Below, piece by piece: positions 56,951-64,000 of a DNA stretch of 64,000 bases. The notes under the pieces were generated by a model that made no database searches, was not told the DNA's origin, and saw only the letters and a program-made list of their open reading frames with translations. The DNA is from Silvania hatchlandensis (GTDB taxonomy: Bacteria; Pseudomonadota; Gammaproteobacteria; Enterobacterales; Enterobacteriaceae): NCBI RefSeq assembly GCF_025564065.1, contig NZ_JAMGZK010000040.1, forward strand, positions 1 through 64,000, written 5' to 3'. How positions within the stretch are numbered: the stretch's first letter is position 1; every line of letters starts with the position of its first letter. The translations under genes and the position numbers were made by a program.

Positions 56951-58204
56951 TCACGTTGAGGCTGCCGGGTTCAGAGCGGAATCTTCTTCGGCTTCTTTCT
57001 GGATTTGATTGCGTTCCATCATTTTAAAGAACGGATAATAAATCACCGTCGAAATGACCACCATGCAGCCCGACCATATCGCCGCTGGCAGATTTCCGGC
57101 GGTGGCAAACCAGGCATTGAGAATGGGTGGCATAGTCCAGGGGACCTGCAAAACGGGTCGGCCAATAATATTAAAATCCATCAGTAGCCACGATATTGTA
57201 CATAAAACCAGCGGGGTAATAATTAATGGCAACATCATTAACGGGTTAAAGACCATCGGCACACCAAATATCACCGGCTCGTTAATACAGAATATCGCCG
57301 GGCCAATCGACATCCTCCCCAGCGAGCGATAATAACGACTGCGGGAAAAGATCATCGCCAGCACTAATCCCATGGTCGCCCCTGAACCGCCCGCACAGAT
57401 AAAGAAGGTATAAAACCCTTCTGCGGCAATATGCGGAACCGGCTGATGATTGAGAAACGCCTCAGTGTTCTCGGCGATAAACTTTAAGAATATCGGGCTG
57501 GTGATGCCCGATAAAACGTTGGTGCCGTGAATGCCGCAACACCAGAGCAACGAGATAGTCAATACCAGCAGTAACATTCCCGGTAGCGTATCCATACCCA
57601 GCACTAACGGGCTGAGAATCAGGGTAAAAAAGGCATTAATATCAAAACCGAGAATGACCCTGACAAACCAGACTACCGTCAAACAGACCGTGGCGGGAAC
57701 CAGACTAACAAACGACTGTAATACCGCAGGGGGAACGCTTTCGGGTAATTTAATATAGATTTTTCGCTGAATAAAAAAGCGCACAACATACACGGTTAAA
57801 ACAGACAGAATAATGGCGGAGAAAAGCCCGGATGCGCCAAAGTTACTGACATTTATTTTCCCTGCATCATCCAGTTGGGCCAGCATAAATACGGCGACGG
57901 TAATACAGCAACAGCTTACGCCATCCAGTTGGAGTTGTCGGGCGAGGTTAAAACTAATGCCAATGGCGGCGATAAGACCAATCGCACCAAAAGTGACATT
58001 CACCGGCACGCTGAGCTTAGTGCCAAAATCCCCCAGCCATTCAGTCCAGCCAGGTATCGGCAGGTTAGCAATAATAAGAAATAAACTACCGGCAACAATA
58101 AAAGGCAGTGTGAATGCGATGCCATTGCGAACGGCCACCAGAATCGCATTATCCCCTACCTTGATAAGCACCGGAACAACACGGCTCTCAAGGAACTTCA
58201 TCAT
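56951..58204 (-). CDS. PTS cellobiose/lichenan-type EIIC permease
   Basis: A 417-aa EIIC of the lactose/cellobiose PTS family with about ten hydrophobic segments (starting MMKFLESRVVPVLIKVGDN) and the conserved FCINEPVIFGVPMVFNP region. It moves a beta-glucoside while phosphorylating it. EIIA and EIIB genes are not present in this window, so it must use subunits encoded elsewhere. Start is the ATG at 58204 behind GAGAGGA; an in-frame extension of 36 bases runs into the GH4 gene. Confidence 0.9.
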   Translation of the reverse strand: MMKFLESRVVPVLIKVGDNAILVAVRNGIAFTLPFIVAGSLFLIIANLPIPGWTEWLGDFGTKLSVPVNVTFGAIGLIAAIGISFNLARQLQLDGVSCCCITVAVFMLAQLDDAGKINVSNFGASGLFSAIILSVLTVYVVRFFIQRKIYIKLPESVPPAVLQSFVSLVPATVCLTVVWFVRVILGFDINAFFTLILSPLVLGMDTLPGMLLLVLTISLLWCCGIHGTNVLSGITSPIFLKFIAENTEAFLNHQPVPHIAAEGFYTFFICAGGSGATMGLVLAMIFSRSRYYRSLGRMSIGPAIFCINEPVIFGVPMVFNPLMMLPLIITPLVLCTISWLLMDFNIIGRPVLQVPWTMPPILNAWFATAGNLPAAIWSGCMVVISTVIYYPFFKMMERNQIQKEAEEDSALNPAAST

Positions 58205-58236
58205 GACGTTTTCCTCTCCCTGGAGAAGGTGAATAA

Positions 58237-59544
58237 TCAATGAAACTGCGGAAGAAAATCACGGTTTGCGGCCAAATAATCATTGAGGATTTTCTCCGCT
58301 ATGATCACCGAAGGCACCAGAGGATGACTCGCCAGGGCTAATAGTGCCGTGTGGTAATTGCCCGTGACGGCGGCTTCTACGGTGAGTTCCTCAAAGGCTT
58401 TGACGCTTTGGATGAGTCCACGCACGCGGGCGGGTAAAGGACCGTAGGTGATGGGATGTGCGCCTTGTTTATCTATCACGGCGTTGGTTTCAATTACGCT
58501 CGCGTCGGGTAAGTCACGGGTGGTACCGTTATTCAACGTATTCACGACGTGGATTTCTTTTTTATTATTGTAGATGGCGCTGATAATGGAACAGGCGGTA
58601 TCGGAATACCAGGCTCCGCCCCGACTTTCCAGCGCTTTGGGTTTCTCGCACAGCGCGGGATCGTTATAAAGCTCAAACAGCTGCTTTTCGATGGCTTTTG
58701 AGCGTTCTCCACGCGTACCGCCCTGGTTCATCTCCTCAATCTCTTTTTCCACCATTTCGCGATTGAGCCAGAAGTATTTTAAATAGGAGAGCGGGTAGAA
58801 ATTAAGCGCTTTGACGAACTCGCGCGGCAACCCTAAATCAGGCACATTTTTGAGGGTGTGATTACCTGTACCTTCTGCCAGACGGGCAAAGAAATCAGCG
58901 CTTATATCCTTGCCATCCAGCATGATCTGGTCGGCAAAAATAAGATGATTAAGGCCCATAATTCGTGCGGAAATGGATTTTCTGTCGACGTTATAGGTTT
59001 TGGCGACGTCCATCATCATGCTGTTTGCGCCGCTGCAAATCCCCAGTGATTTTATTGCACTGTGTTTTTCGATAGCTTCGGTGACGATCCCGGCAGGATT
59101 GGTGAAATTAATCAGCCAGGCATCGGGGCACAGTTCCTCCATGTCTTTACAGACATCCAGTAACACGGGGATCGTACGCTGGGCTTTCATAAAACCACCC
59201 GGCCCGGTGGTTTCCTGCCCCAGCACGCCATATTTCAGCGGGATTTTTTCATCCTGAATACGCGCGTCGAGTTGCCCGACGCGAATTTGAGTAGTGACGA
59301 AATCGGCGTCTTTCAAGGCGTCACGGCGCTGCGTCGTCAGGTGAACGGTCATATTGATACCGGCTTTTTTCACCATCCGTTGAATAAGACCGCCGACACT
59401 CTCCAGTTTTTCTTTTCCTGCCTCGACATCAACCAGCCAGTATTCTGTGACCGGGAGTTCTTTGTGTCTTTTAATAAAACCATCGAGTAATTCTGGGGTA
59501 TAGCTGGAACCTCCACCAAGGGTAACGACTTTTAACTTTCCCAT
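58237..59544 (-). CDS. 6-phospho-beta-glucosidase, GH4 family
   Basis: A 435-aa NAD+- and Mn2+-dependent glycosidase that hydrolyses phospho-beta-glucosides produced by the PTS. The N-terminal dinucleotide motif is VVTLGGGSSYTPELLDG; INFTNPAGIV, the metal-binding Cys in GICSGANSMMM and His in GLNHL are the GH4 signatures. First gene of a minus-strand operon with the EIIC and gntR genes. A palindrome and a CRP-like site lie upstream. Confidence 0.93.
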   Translation of the reverse strand: MGKLKVVTLGGGSSYTPELLDGFIKRHKELPVTEYWLVDVEAGKEKLESVGGLIQRMVKKAGINMTVHLTTQRRDALKDADFVTTQIRVGQLDARIQDEKIPLKYGVLGQETTGPGGFMKAQRTIPVLLDVCKDMEELCPDAWLINFTNPAGIVTEAIEKHSAIKSLGICSGANSMMMDVAKTYNVDRKSISARIMGLNHLIFADQIMLDGKDISADFFARLAEGTGNHTLKNVPDLGLPREFVKALNFYPLSYLKYFWLNREMVEKEIEEMNQGGTRGERSKAIEKQLFELYNDPALCEKPKALESRGGAWYSDTACSIISAIYNNKKEIHVVNTLNNGTTRDLPDASVIETNAVIDKQGAHPITYGPLPARVRGLIQSVKAFEELTVEAAVTGNYHTALLALASHPLVPSVIIAEKILNDYLAANRDFLPQFH

Positions 59545-59561
59545 TTCTCATTCTCCATATG

Positions 59562-59579
59562 AACTGGCGTATGCCAGTT
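59562..59579 (-). promoter_or_regulatory. palindromic operator near the GH4 start
   Basis: AACTGGC, GTAT and GCCAGTT form a perfect 7-bp inverted repeat, 17 bases upstream of the GH4 start. It is the best candidate for the GntR operator and would block transcription or translation start. Confidence 0.6.
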
Positions 59580-59613
59580 GGTGGGAAAATATCACGCAAC
59601 GGGAAGCTCTCAG

Positions 59614-59629
59614 GGTGACCTTAATCACA
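59614..59629 (-). promoter_or_regulatory. CRP-like site upstream of the GH4 operon
   Basis: GGTGACCTTAATCACA matches the TGTGA-N6-TCACA consensus with one mismatch. It is 70 bases upstream of the GH4 gene, a suitable place for cAMP-CRP activation of a sugar operon. Confidence 0.55.
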
Positions 59630-59656
59630 CATTAATCGTATGGAGATAAGAAGTAA

Positions 59657-59682
59657 GAAAAAGCCCCGCTGGATAACGGGGC
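59657..59682 (-). terminator. rhamnose operon terminator
   Basis: On the minus strand GCCCCG and CGGGGC close a hairpin followed by a T tract, just after the rhaM stop. Confidence 0.85.
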
Positions 59683-59695
59683 AACAAAGAAGGGA

Positions 59696-60010
59696 TTATT
59701 CGAGGTAAAAGACCTCTTGCAGTTCCGCACTCACCGGGCTGTTGTCCGGGTTAGACGGCATCACGTCGCGCATGTGTTTCCACCAGCGCTGGCAGACGTC
59801 GGTATTCGCTACCGCGTTCCAGCGCTCCTCCGATTCAATCTCCACGGTGGCAAACAGCAGGTTGCGGGTCTTATCCAGCCAGATGGCGTAGTGGTGCGCG
59901 CCGTGGTCTTTCAGCACCGCTTCCAGCTCGGGCCAGATCGGGTTGTGGCGACGTTCATACTCTTCGTGTGCGTCCGGGTTCACCTGCATCACAAAGGCTT
60001 TGCGGATCAT
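59696..60010 (-). CDS. rhaM: L-rhamnose mutarotase RhaM
   Basis: Interconverts the alpha and beta anomers of L-rhamnose. The 104-aa protein has the E. coli RhaM length and the family sequence [20 protein letters not shown], with the HHYAIWLD and [11 protein letters not shown] regions. It overlaps the alcohol dehydrogenase stop by 4 bases and ends the operon. Confidence 0.95.
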   Translation of the reverse strand: MIRKAFVMQVNPDAHEEYERRHNPIWPELEAVLKDHGAHHYAIWLDKTRNLLFATVEIESEERWNAVANTDVCQRWWKHMRDVMPSNPDNSPVSAELQEVFYLE

Positions 60011-61155
60011 AATGCCTCCAGATAGAGTTCGCGCACCTCGTCGCGGCTGGCGCTACGCGGGTTGCAGGGAGCGCACGGATCGGCGAGAGCTTTGTCGAGC
60101 CAGCCTTCGATATCGGCTTTGGTCACGCCCAGTTTGCTGAATCCGGAAGGAATGCCGACGCGGGCGCTCAGGTCACGTATCGCCTGAATGGCCGCCATAC
60201 TTGCCGCTTCGTCGCTCATCTCGCGGGTATCAACGCCCATCGCCTGCGCCACGCGGGCAAACCGTGCGACGGCGTTCGGGCGGTTAAAGTTTTCGATGAT
60301 CGGCAGCAGGATGGCGTTGCAGACGCCGTGCGGTAGATTGTGCGTGGCGCCCGGTTGGTGGGCCAGCGCATGTACCAGGCCCAGTCCGGCGCTGTTAAAT
60401 GCCATCCCCGCCAGATACTGACCAAAGGCCATTTGCTCCCGGGCTTCGAGGTTATGTCCATTGTCCACGGCGTAGGGCAGCCACTGCGTAATTAAGCGAA
60501 TCGCCTCCAGCGCATTGGCGTCGGTCAGCGGGTGCGCGCCAACGGACACGTAAGCTTCGATGGCATGGGTCAGGGCATCCATCCCGGTAGCGGCGGTGAC
60601 GGAGGCCGGAATATCCAGCATCACGCTGGCATCATCCACGGCGATATCCGGGATGATGTTTGGGTCGATAATCACCTCTTTCACCTGACGGTCAGTGTCG
60701 ATGATCACCGCGTTGCTGGTCATCTCCGCCGCCGTACCGGCGGTGGTGTTGATGGCGACCAGCGGCACGCCGGCGTTTTTCACTTTGCCGACGCCGGAGT
60801 ACGCAGTGGAAGGGCCTGGATTGGCGGTAAGAATTTTAATCGCTTTGGCAGTGTCAATCGGGCTGCCCCCACCGAAGGCGATGATGTAATCGCACTGCGC
60901 GGCCTGATAAGCGGCATAGCCTTTCTGCACCAGCGCTTCCGTTGGGTTCGGGAACACCTCGTCGAACAGGTGATACGACATCTGCTGCTCATCCAGTGCG
61001 GCAAACAGGCTGTCGAGCAGGCCCAGTTTGACCAGCTGACCGTCGGTGACGATCAGCGCCGTTCCCCACTGTTTGCTTGCCACCAGATTTACCATATCGC
61101 CGATTGCGCCCGCGCCGTGCAGGCTGATTTTAGGAAGCGCCAACATAAAGCTCAT
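60007..61155 (-). CDS. iron-type alcohol dehydrogenase (likely lactaldehyde reductase) in the rhamnose operon
   Basis: A 382-aa group III (Fe2+) NAD(P)-dependent alcohol dehydrogenase related to FucO and YiaY. Visible: nucleotide-binding [12 protein letters not shown] (about 95-106), the [12 protein letters not shown] loop, and metal-binding His in [23 protein letters not shown]. Beside rhamnose genes it probably reduces L-lactaldehyde to 1,2-propanediol. The ATG at 61155 follows AAGGAG by 8 bases; another in-frame ATG at 61161 sits too close to that site. Confidence 0.88.
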   Translation of the reverse strand: MSFMLALPKISLHGAGAIGDMVNLVASKQWGTALIVTDGQLVKLGLLDSLFAALDEQQMSYHLFDEVFPNPTEALVQKGYAAYQAAQCDYIIAFGGGSPIDTAKAIKILTANPGPSTAYSGVGKVKNAGVPLVAINTTAGTAAEMTSNAVIIDTDRQVKEVIIDPNIIPDIAVDDASVMLDIPASVTAATGMDALTHAIEAYVSVGAHPLTDANALEAIRLITQWLPYAVDNGHNLEAREQMAFGQYLAGMAFNSAGLGLVHALAHQPGATHNLPHGVCNAILLPIIENFNRPNAVARFARVAQAMGVDTREMSDEAASMAAIQAIRDLSARVGIPSGFSKLGVTKADIEGWLDKALADPCAPCNPRSASRDEVRELYLEAL

Positions 61156-61190
61156 GATCATTCTCCTTAATTACGTTGATTTTTATGCCC

Positions 61191-61220
61191 GGTGGCGCAG
61201 CGCGTGTACGCCGCGCCACC
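61191..61220 (-). repeat. REP-like hairpin inside the rhamnose operon
   Basis: GGTGGCGC (61191-61198) and GCGCCACC (61213-61220) form a perfect 8-bp stem around 14 bases. It lies between the permease and dehydrogenase genes, so it may separate the stability of the transport and metabolism parts of the message. Confidence 0.65.
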
Positions 61221-61226
61221 CGACAT

Positions 61227-62231
61227 TTAGATCCGTCTTCGCTGCATAATCCGGCGGGTGATGATCGGCAGGGAGATCACCACAATCAGCATCGCGCCGA
61301 TAATCACCGACATCACAATGCCCGGCACGTTGAGCAGGCTCAGGCCGAAGGTGACCAGCCCCATCAGGAAGGCGGCGATAATCACGCCCACCATGCTGCC
61401 GGAACCGCCGAGGATATTGACCCCGCCCAGCACCGCCATCGTCACTACTGCCAGCTCCCAGCCCATCGCGATCGTCGGGCGGGTACTGCCCAGACGCGAG
61501 GTGAGCAGCACCGAGGCCAACCCGGCCATCAGCCCCACCAGCGCAAAGAGGATCAGGTTGTGACGCTTCACGTTGATGCCGGAATACCATGCCCCGGTCG
61601 GGTTATTGCCGATGGCGTAGGTGCGGCGGCCAAAGTTGGTTCGGTGCAGCACGAAGGCAAACAGGACAGCCAGCACGATAAATAGCGTGAACTCAAACGA
61701 CAGCGCGCCCCAGACGTAGCCCTGCCCAAGCCAGGCGAAGCTCTCAGGGTAGGCGTTGAGCGCCTGGTCGCCGAGCAGGATGTAGGTAATGCCGCGATAC
61801 AGGCTCATGGTGCCGATGGTGATCACAATCGACGACAGGTTAAAGCGCGTCACCAGGATACCGTTGAACAACCCGCACAGCAGCCCAACCCCTAACCCCA
61901 CGCAGACAAGCCATGGGGTATCCACCCCGGCCGCCGCGCAAAAGCCCATTACCGTTGAGCTGAGCGCGATGGTGGAGGCCACCGACAGATCAATTTCACG
62001 GGCGATAATCAGCATCGCCATCGGCAGCACGATGATCGCTTTTTCGGTGAAGTTGAACGTGGCATCCGACAGGTTCCAGATATCAAGGAAGTACGGGGAG
62101 GCCAGGGCATTAACCACGAACACTGCCAGCGTCACCGCCAGCAGAAAACCTTCCCAGCACAGCAGGCGCCGGAAAATCCCCGCCGCAGCGGGCGTATTTT
62201 TGATCTCTTCAGACGTCATAATTTTGCTCAT
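61227..62231 (-). CDS. rhaQ: rhamnose ABC transporter permease (RhaQ-type)
   Basis: A 334-aa RbsC-type sugar permease with about nine membrane segments and the family pattern AGLASVLLTSRLGSTRPTIAMG followed by LGGVNILGGSGSMVG. It overlaps the preceding permease gene by 4 bases. The order ATPase-permease-permease followed by a rhamnose mutarotase resembles the rhamnose ABC system of Rhizobium, and the substrate is inferred from the adjacent rhaM. Confidence 0.85.
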   Translation of the reverse strand: MSKIMTSEEIKNTPAAAGIFRRLLCWEGFLLAVTLAVFVVNALASPYFLDIWNLSDATFNFTEKAIIVLPMAMLIIAREIDLSVASTIALSSTVMGFCAAAGVDTPWLVCVGLGVGLLCGLFNGILVTRFNLSSIVITIGTMSLYRGITYILLGDQALNAYPESFAWLGQGYVWGALSFEFTLFIVLAVLFAFVLHRTNFGRRTYAIGNNPTGAWYSGINVKRHNLILFALVGLMAGLASVLLTSRLGSTRPTIAMGWELAVVTMAVLGGVNILGGSGSMVGVIIAAFLMGLVTFGLSLLNVPGIVMSVIIGAMLIVVISLPIITRRIMQRRRI

Positions 62232-63232
62232 GCTCTCACCGCCTGTTTCTGCCGCGCCAGTGCCGCATCGCGCAGGATTAACCGGCCTTTGCGTTTGTTG
62301 CCGCGCTCATTGAGCAGGACCGCAATCACGATCACCGTCCCGGAGATGGCCATCTGCCAGAACGGCGACACACCAATCACCGGCAGGGCATTGTTGATCA
62401 CCCCAAGGAACAGCGCCCCGCACAGGCAGCCCAGTACCCGACCGGTGCCGCCCATGGTGCTGATGCCGCCGATGACGCAGGCCGCCACCACCTGCAGCTC
62501 AAAGCCGTTCGCCACGTCGACATAGGCCACCGCGAAGCGTGAGATCCACAGATAGCCGCAGAACCCGGCCAACGCCCCGGAGAGGCAGAAGCTGACGAAC
62601 TGCATTTTTCCGGCGTTAATCCCGGTGTAGTACGCCGCCGTGGCGTTGCCGCCTGCGGTGTAAAGTGCGCGTCCGGTGCGGCTGTAGCGCAGGAAATAGC
62701 CTACCAGCAGCAGGGCGGCAACCGCGCACCAGCTCAGGACCGGCATCCCCAGCAATGAGGCGCGCGGCAGGCCGAGGAAATCGGTGCCCATCTGGTTGGA
62801 GTTGACCCAGCCGCCGCCTGAGAGCAGGAAGATAATCCCGCGGTAGATGCTCATGGTGCCGAGCGTGACCACAATCGCCGGAATGCCCATTTTCCACACC
62901 AGCAGACCGTTGATCATCCCCATCAGCAGGCCAAGCGCGGTCGCCAGAATCAGCAGCGCCCACACCGGTACGTCGGGGTAGTGGAAGTTAATCAGGGCGA
63001 CAATCATCCCGGTCAGCGCCAGGTTCGCTGCCATCGACAGGTCGATGCCTTTGGTGAGCAGTACCATCATCTGGCCGAGGGCGAGAATAATCAGAATCGA
63101 GGTGTCGTTGAACATCTCCACCAGGTTACCTGGGGCGATAAACGACGGAACGCGCGTGCCGATGGCGATAATCATCAGCACGATCACCGCCGCGAGTAAT
63201 ACCTCGCGGTGTTTAAGCAGTTGCTGCACCAT
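62228..63232 (-). CDS. rhaP: rhamnose ABC transporter permease (RhaP-type)
   Basis: A second 334-aa RbsC-type permease, paralogous to its neighbour, with about nine membrane segments and AGFCGYLWISRFAVAYVDVANGFELQVVAACVIGG. It overlaps the ATPase gene stop by 1 base and the next permease by 4 bases, so the three are translated together. E. coli instead uses the single-protein symporter RhaT for rhamnose. Confidence 0.85.
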   Translation of the reverse strand: MVQQLLKHREVLLAAVIVLMIIAIGTRVPSFIAPGNLVEMFNDTSILIILALGQMMVLLTKGIDLSMAANLALTGMIVALINFHYPDVPVWALLILATALGLLMGMINGLLVWKMGIPAIVVTLGTMSIYRGIIFLLSGGGWVNSNQMGTDFLGLPRASLLGMPVLSWCAVAALLLVGYFLRYSRTGRALYTAGGNATAAYYTGINAGKMQFVSFCLSGALAGFCGYLWISRFAVAYVDVANGFELQVVAACVIGGISTMGGTGRVLGCLCGALFLGVINNALPVIGVSPFWQMAISGTVIVIAVLLNERGNKRKGRLILRDAALARQKQAVRA

Positions 63233-64000
63233 TATGCGGCCTCCTGTCGGGCACCGCTGGCGGCGCTGACGATGGTTTCGGCTGTTGCCTCACCCGCCTG
63301 ATACTCCGCCACCATCAGCCCTTCATGCATGACGATAATCCGGTCGGCCATACCCATCACCTCCGGCAGTTCGGACGAGACCATAATCACCGCCAGCCCC
63401 TGGCCTACCAGCTCGGACATAAACTGATGCACCGCCGCTTTGGAGCCGATGTCGATCCCTTTGGTCGGCTCATCGAGGATGATCACCTCCGGGTGGGTCG
63501 CCAGCCATTTGCCGATGACCACTTTTTGCTGATTGCCGCCGGAGAGCGTTTCAACCGCCTGTTTCCAGCTAAAGGCTTTTACCTGCAGGCGCTTCGCGTA
63601 ATCGTCCGCCAGCTGCCACTCCCGCTCCTCGTTCAGCACCCCGTTAGGGTTGAGTTTGCCGAGCTGCGGCAGGCTGATGTTCTGCGCAATCGACAGCTCG
63701 ATAATCGCCCCCTGTTTTTGCCGCTCTTCGGGCACGCAGACGATCCCGGCTTGAATGGCATCTGCGGGCTGGCGGAAGTGCCGGGCAGTGCCGTTCAGCA
63801 CAATATTGCCGGAAGAGGGGCGCGATACGCCGCTCAAAGCCTGCATCAGCTCGGTACGCCCGGCGCCGACCAGGCCGTAAAAGCCGAGGATCTCGCCTTT
63901 GCGCAGGGTGAAGGAGATATTGGCGAACTCGGTCGGATGGCAGAGCTCCTGCACCTCCAGCACGGTAGCGCCTTTTTCGCAGGCCACCTTCGGGAAAGTC
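63232..64000 (-). CDS. rhaT: rhamnose ABC transporter ATPase, C-terminal part (runs off window)
   Basis: The C-terminal half of an RbsA-type double ATPase. The visible second nucleotide-binding domain shows GLVGAGRTELMQALSG (degenerate Walker A of this class), signature LSGGNQQKVVIGKWL, Walker B VIILDEPTKGID and MVSSELPEVMGM. The frame is open to the window edge on the minus strand, so the N-terminal domain and start lie beyond 64000. Symbol follows the Rhizobium naming, not the E. coli symporter RhaT. Confidence 0.85.
   Translation of the reverse strand, partial: TFPKVACEKGATVLEVQELCHPTEFANISFTLRKGEILGFYGLVGAGRTELMQALSGVSRPSSGNIVLNGTARHFRQPADAIQAGIVCVPEERQKQGAIIELSIAQNISLPQLGKLNPNGVLNEEREWQLADDYAKRLQVKAFSWKQAVETLSGGNQQKVVIGKWLATHPEVIILDEPTKGIDIGSKAAVHQFMSELVGQGLAVIMVSSELPEVMGMADRIIVMHEGLMVAEYQAGEATAETIVSAASGARQEAA

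Noticed and set aside
1-64000. CRISPR array or prophage
   Set aside because: No regularly spaced direct repeats, phage structural genes, integrase or attachment-site duplications were found.

Overview
The window is chromosomal DNA from a member of the Enterobacteriaceae, most like Enterobacter or a close relative (Lelliottia, Leclercia). The backbone follows the Escherichia coli gene order downstream of an rRNA operon: 5S rRNA - mobB/mobA - yihD - srkA - dsbA - yihG - polA - spf - engB - csrC - yihI - hemN - glnG/glnL/glnA - typA - ompL - sulfoquinovose (yih) genes - yihX/yihY/dtd/fabY - fdhE/fdoI/fdoH/fdoG - fdhD. Protein lengths and catalytic motifs match the E. coli orthologues. The genus is inferred from accessory content (ABC-type rhamnose importer, raf-like genes), not from a search.

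Layout. 1-31126: core genes for molybdenum cofactor, disulfide formation, DNA replication and repair, anaerobic haem synthesis, nitrogen control and sulfoquinovose breakdown, with two regulatory RNAs (Spot 42 and CsrC). The glnA promoter shows a sigma-54 element and two NtrC palindromes. The sulfoquinovose cluster lacks yihR. 31127-42800: an accessory block of about 11.6 kb between fabY and fdhE, where E. coli K-12 has only small genes. It holds degenerate DNA, a tail-anchored winged-helix regulator, a four-gene chaperone-usher fimbrial operon, and a peptide-export operon. That operon encodes a glycine-zipper peptide with a microcin-type leader, an HlyD-like adaptor, a C39-peptidase ABC exporter and a YjeJ-like protein. 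No integrase, transposase or tRNA flanks it. 42813-49546: formate dehydrogenase-O with a selenocysteine UGA and its maturation genes. 49675-59544: carbohydrate and transport genes: a DUF1471 peptide, AzlCD with an XRE-cupin regulator, a raf-like alpha-galactoside operon with two LacI palindromes, and a beta-glucoside set (GH4 enzyme, EIIC, GntR regulator). 59696-64000: the end of a rhamnose operon with ABC importer genes, an iron-type alcohol dehydrogenase and rhaM; the ATPase gene runs off the window.

The most notable system is 37940-42715. The 124-residue peptide has a 15-residue leader ending Gly-Ala, as in microcin E492, and two tracts in which glycine recurs exactly every fourth residue (44 to 72 and 81 to 101). 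It sits beside a dedicated type I exporter. No conventional small membrane immunity gene is visible, and the last gene is a YjeJ-family protein of unknown function. I infer an undescribed glycine-zipper bacteriocin or contact-dependent toxin system.
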